The notes below the pieces were generated by a model, which worked only from the letters and a program-made list of their open reading frames with translations, did not search any database and was not told the origin of the DNA. A program made the position numbers and the translations under genes. Below are positions 62,421-64,000 of a stretch of 64,000 nucleotides of DNA, in pieces. Source of the DNA: Streptomyces sp. NBC_01381 (GTDB lineage Bacteria > Actinomycetota > Actinomycetes > Streptomycetales > Streptomycetaceae); NCBI RefSeq assembly GCF_026340305.1, contig NZ_JAPEPI010000002.1, forward strand, positions 3,038,001-3,102,000, in the 5' to 3' direction. The number at the start of each line of letters is the position of its first letter. The first letter of the stretch is position 1.

Positions 62421-63608
62421 ATGGCAGCGGAGAAGTCCTTCGACATCATCCCGAACCATGTGCGGGAGGGAATGGAACCGCCGCCGGGCCTGGAGGTGAT
62501 GAGCGAGCGGACGCCGCTGCTCGAGGACACCGGGCCGGGGCTGATCAGCTGGGTCGCCACGGGACGGGACGAAGTACGGGAGATCCTCGGCGATGCCCAG
62601 TGCCGCTTCTCCACCCGGCCACCGGCCGACAGCGAGGAGGAGTCGCGGGAGATCACCCAGATCGGCAATCCGCTGATGCACGACCCGCCGGAGCACACCC
62701 GGCTGCGCAAAATGCTGGCGCCGGAGTTCACGCTGCGCCGGATGCGCCGGATCGAACCGCAGGTCGAGCGGATCGTCGAGGACCGCCTCGACGTCATGGA
62801 ACGGGCCGGCAGCCCGGCCGACTTCATGCGGCACTTCGCCTGGCCCATCCCCGGCCTGGTCGGCTGCAGTCTCCTCGGCATCCCCCGCGACGACCAGGCG
62901 GAACTCGCCCGCCACCTCGACCTCAGCCGGCGCGACAACCGCGGCTGGCGGGCCCGCCGCGCCTCCGCCAAGGCCTTCGACGACTATCTGGCCCGCTACG
63001 TCGCCACCAAGCGCCGCGACCCCGGCGACGACCTCGTCAGCGGGCTGATCAAGGAGCACGGCCCGGAGGTGACCGACAAGGAACTGGTGGGCCTGGCCGC
63101 CTCCGTCATGGCCGCCGGGATCGAGAACATGGTCGGCATGCTGGGCCTGGGCATCCTGGCGCTGCTCGACCACCCGGACCAACTCGCCGTGCTCCGCGGG
63201 AAACCCGAGCTGATGGACCGGGCGGTGGAGGAACTGCTGCGCTACGCCACCGTCGTCGCGGTCGCCTCACCACGCACGGCGCTGACGGAGGTGCGCATCG
63301 GCGAGCACACCATCGAGGCCGGGCAGGTCGTCTCCTGCTCGCTGCTGGCGGTCAACCGCGCCCAACCGGACGAGACCGCCCGCGACCGCCTCGACATCCT
63401 CCGCGAGGGCGACAACCACCTCGCCTTCGGCCACGGCATCCACTACTGCGCGGGCGCGGCCCTCGCCCGCATGGAACTGCGGATCGCCTTCGCGGCCGTG
63501 CTGCGTCGCTTCCCCGAGCTGCGGCTCGCGGTGCCCCGCGAGGACCTGCGGTTCCGGCCGCCGTGGATGGCCACCTTCGGCATCGAGAACCTCCCGGTCT
63601 CCTGGTAA
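62421..63608 (+). CDS. Cytochrome P450, Oxy-type cross-linking enzyme
   Basis: A 395-residue P450 starting one base after the NRPS3 stop. It has HDPPEHTRLRKMLAPEFT (C helix), an I helix with AAGIENMVGM (the acid-alcohol pair is E-N rather than the usual acid-Thr), EELLRYA (ExxR), and the haem loop FGHGIHYCAGAALARMELR. Length and sequence style fit the CYP165 group (OxyA, B, C and E) that couples aromatic side chains of carrier-bound peptides on the X domain. Which ring it closes cannot be told from sequence alone. Distance and strand make it part of the assembly operon. Confidence 0.9.
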   Translation: MAAEKSFDIIPNHVREGMEPPPGLEVMSERTPLLEDTGPGLISWVATGRDEVREILGDAQCRFSTRPPADSEEESREITQIGNPLMHDPPEHTRLRKMLAPEFTLRRMRRIEPQVERIVEDRLDVMERAGSPADFMRHFAWPIPGLVGCSLLGIPRDDQAELARHLDLSRRDNRGWRARRASAKAFDDYLARYVATKRRDPGDDLVSGLIKEHGPEVTDKELVGLAASVMAAGIENMVGMLGLGILALLDHPDQLAVLRGKPELMDRAVEELLRYATVVAVASPRTALTEVRIGEHTIEAGQVVSCSLLAVNRAQPDETARDRLDILREGDNHLAFGHGIHYCAGAALARMELRIAFAAVLRRFPELRLAVPREDLRFRPPWMATFGIENLPVSW

Positions 63609-63624
63609 ACGGAAAGGCACCCCA

Positions 63625-64000
63625 TGCCGAAGCCACCGGAACTGCCCCCGCACTTGCGCCGCGACGGCCTCGCCCCGACGCCCGAGTTGACCCGGATGAG
63701 CCACAGCACGCCCGTCGCCCGCGACCCCGGAGTCTTCGACTGGGTCGTCACGGGGCGCGCGGAGGTACGGGCGGTGCTCAGCGACACCGACCGGTTCAGC
63801 TCCGTGCCGCCCGTACAGCAGAAGGCCATCTCGCAGCCCAAGGAGGCCGGAAATCTGCTGCATTACGACCCCCCGGAGCACGGCCGGCTACGGAAGCTGC
63901 TGGCGCCGGCCTTCACCAGCCGGCGCATGCGCTCGATGGCTCCGGCCGTAGAAGCGGTGGTGGCCGAGCGGCTCGACGTGCTGGCCGAGAACGGGCCGCC
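63625..64000 (+). CDS. Second Oxy-type cytochrome P450, truncated by window end
   Basis: A new reading frame opens at an ATG 16 bases after the first P450 stop, with GGAAAGG upstream, and runs to the window end (125 codons). It encodes a P450 N-terminus: FDWVVTGRAEVRAVLSDTDRFS, then HYDPPEHGRLRKLLAPAFTSRRM for the C helix. It is clearly a different paralogue from the first P450. The haem-binding part lies outside the window. Tandem oxy genes after the last NRPS are the usual order in glycopeptide clusters. Confidence 0.88.

Overview
The window is high-GC actinobacterial DNA, most likely from Streptomyces or a close relative. It is dominated by the left and central part of a glycopeptide-antibiotic-type biosynthetic cluster. 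The lineage clues are strong G/C third-position bias, a StrR-family and an LmbU-family regulator, rare TTA codons in regulatory and megasynthase genes, and actinomycete-type mobile elements.

Left flank (1-8.7 kb). This is a patchwork: a transposase gene cut by the window edge, an operon of a trypco2-like protein and a trypsin/STAND-ATPase/beta-propeller protein (a conflict or defence type architecture), a decayed ABC-transporter fragment, a frameshifted second transposase between 37-bp direct repeats, the 3' part of a tRNA-Pro gene with its terminator hairpin (an attachment-site remnant), a 90-bp repeat shared with the flank of the first transposase, and an IS3-family remnant. I read it as the scarred border of the cluster.

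Regulation and precursor supply (8.77-22.1 kb). A secreted animal-type haem peroxidase with a C-terminal CBM2-like domain is followed by a small zinc-ribbon protein, an LmbU-family regulator, and a StrR/Bbr-like regulator. Next comes a complete 3,5-dihydroxyphenylglycine (Dpg) operon: PLP aminotransferase, DpgA, DpgB, DpgC, DpgD and an alpha/beta hydrolase. An OmpR-type response regulator and sensor kinase follow. Four exact matches to the Bbr operator pattern GTCCAR-N17-TTGGAC lie upstream of the peroxidase, the Dpg operon (two in tandem) and the mbtH/ABC/NRPS operon. They tie these units into one regulon.

Assembly line (22.2-64 kb). An MbtH-like protein and an MsbA-type ABC exporter precede three NRPS genes. 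NRPS1 is A-T-E followed by four C-A-T-E modules, NRPS2 is C-A-T-E, and NRPS3 is three C-A-T modules followed by an X domain, a vestigial A-domain fragment and a TE. That gives nine modules. Six have E domains (residues 1-6 nominally D, with a suspect third E domain), and residues 7-9 are L. Eight of the nine A domains are close relatives with only two binding-pocket variants; module 5 carries a tyrosine-like code. Two cytochrome P450 genes follow, the second cut by the window end, as expected for Oxy enzymes recruited by the X domain to cross-link aromatic side chains. The predicted product is a cross-linked, almost wholly aromatic nonapeptide using Dpg. I cannot match it to a known compound from the sequence alone. 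Genes for Hpg supply, halogenation, glycosylation or van-type resistance are not in this window.
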